Assembly: GCF_029962835.1 (NCBI RefSeq)
Contig: NC_080574.1
Coordinates: 23,286,001 to 23,350,000, forward strand
DNA from: Magnolia sinica
Lineage: Eukaryota; Streptophyta; Magnoliopsida; Magnoliales; Magnoliaceae
Length of the DNA: 64,000 bases
Direction: 5' to 3'
Below are positions 63,439 through 64,000 of the stretch, piece by piece. Below the pieces are notes generated by a model, which saw only the letters and a list, made by a program, of their open reading frames with translations, was not told the origin of the DNA and made no database searches. Every line of letters starts with the position of its first letter. Within the stretch, counting starts at the first letter, position 1. The position numbers and the translations under genes were made by a program.

Positions 63439-64000
63439 AGTGTTTTAAGTGTCGGCGATATCGGCCAATATATCCCACGATATATCTTGCATCCCACTTG
63501 TGCGATATGAAACACACAAGTAATGTGATAAATCCCACATGTTCGATCCAGTGAGCATTTTCTATTTTTGATCCTTTTTTTTTTTTCCTTCTGTAAATCA
63601 TGTCAAATCAATGTCAAATTGTTACAAATCCGTTATTTTTCATATTTTGCATGCAAAATCATGGATTGGGAGTTTCGATTTCAAGATTTGGAGATGGGTC
63701 AAGTTGAGGAAAATTGAAAAAAAAAAATCAAAATTTCCCAATTCTCGCAAATTAGTTGCAATCTTTGTGTCTAAACATAAAATTAAATATGTAACCTAAA
63801 CTAGTGATTCTCCTTTTGCTTTTGAATGTATTGCGTGTGTTTCTACTCGTCTTCGTACATTTATAAATTATATGAATAGATTTTGAATATATTTGCATCA
63901 ATTCAATTAGACAATGCATAGATTAGGACCCCATACAAAGAAAACCTATTATGTGCACTTGTTTTTTGTAATGTTTTGATTTATAAGCGTGTATTAATGT
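63439..64000. mobile_element. hAT-like element of the TATCG group, left part
   Basis: Begins cagtgttttaagtgtcggc followed by gatatcgg, atatatcccacgatatatc and cgatatg motifs. It matches 58451-59688 along its length ('atttcaagatttgg', 'ttgcatca', 'gacaatgcatagatta'). The right end is outside the window. Confidence 0.75.

Noticed and set aside
63096..63554. ORF of 152 codons in intron 11
   Set aside because: Runs into a hAT element end, and the composition is not gene-like; the length is compatible with chance in this much sequence.

Overview
The window is nuclear DNA of a flowering plant. It holds one recognisable host gene in very TE-rich DNA. The repeat mix (GTGGGGCCCAC-type Mutator-like MITEs, many hAT MITEs, L1-type LINEs, PIF/Harbinger elements) and the huge TE-filled introns resemble magnoliid genomes. 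That assignment is inference from general resemblance; no search was run.

Host gene: the plus strand from 10567 carries the first eleven coding exons of the plant SART3/Prp24-like U4/U6 snRNP recycling factor. They encode 521 residues: an acidic N-terminus and most of the HAT-repeat domain. The exons join in frame at GT..AG sites. The remaining HAT repeats, RRMs and C-terminus lie beyond 64000. The gene covers more than 52 kb here. Introns are either tiny (81-99 bp: introns 3, 6, 10), modest (510 and 784 bp: introns 1 and 8) or very large (6.3, 9.8, 8.6, 14.2 and 9.9 kb: introns 2, 4, 5, 7, 9).

Region by region: 1-4266 is the 5' LTR, primer-binding site and leader of a minus-strand LTR retrotransposon that runs off the left edge. 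4267-10415 is intergenic DNA with several MITEs, the last one ending about 150 bp before the start codon. Intron 2 holds a dead L1-type LINE. Intron 4 holds hAT MITEs, a short LTR retrotransposon with perfect 5-bp target duplications and three nested insertions, a broken ~145-bp tandem repeat, and a ~310-bp duplication. Intron 5 holds two LINE remnants and a 1.6-kb PIF-type non-autonomous element. Intron 7 holds a TRIM and an ~8.3-kb PIF/Harbinger element with decayed transposase and Myb/SANT-like genes plus, unexpectedly, an RNase H1 N-terminal-type ORF. Intron 9 is dense in hAT MITEs, several nested.

The most useful general observation is that the hAT MITEs fall into about five groups. Each has its own reiterated palindromic subterminal motif, yet all make 8-bp target duplications. 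TE boundaries were read by eye from terminal repeats and target-site duplications. Entries without a duplication are approximate.
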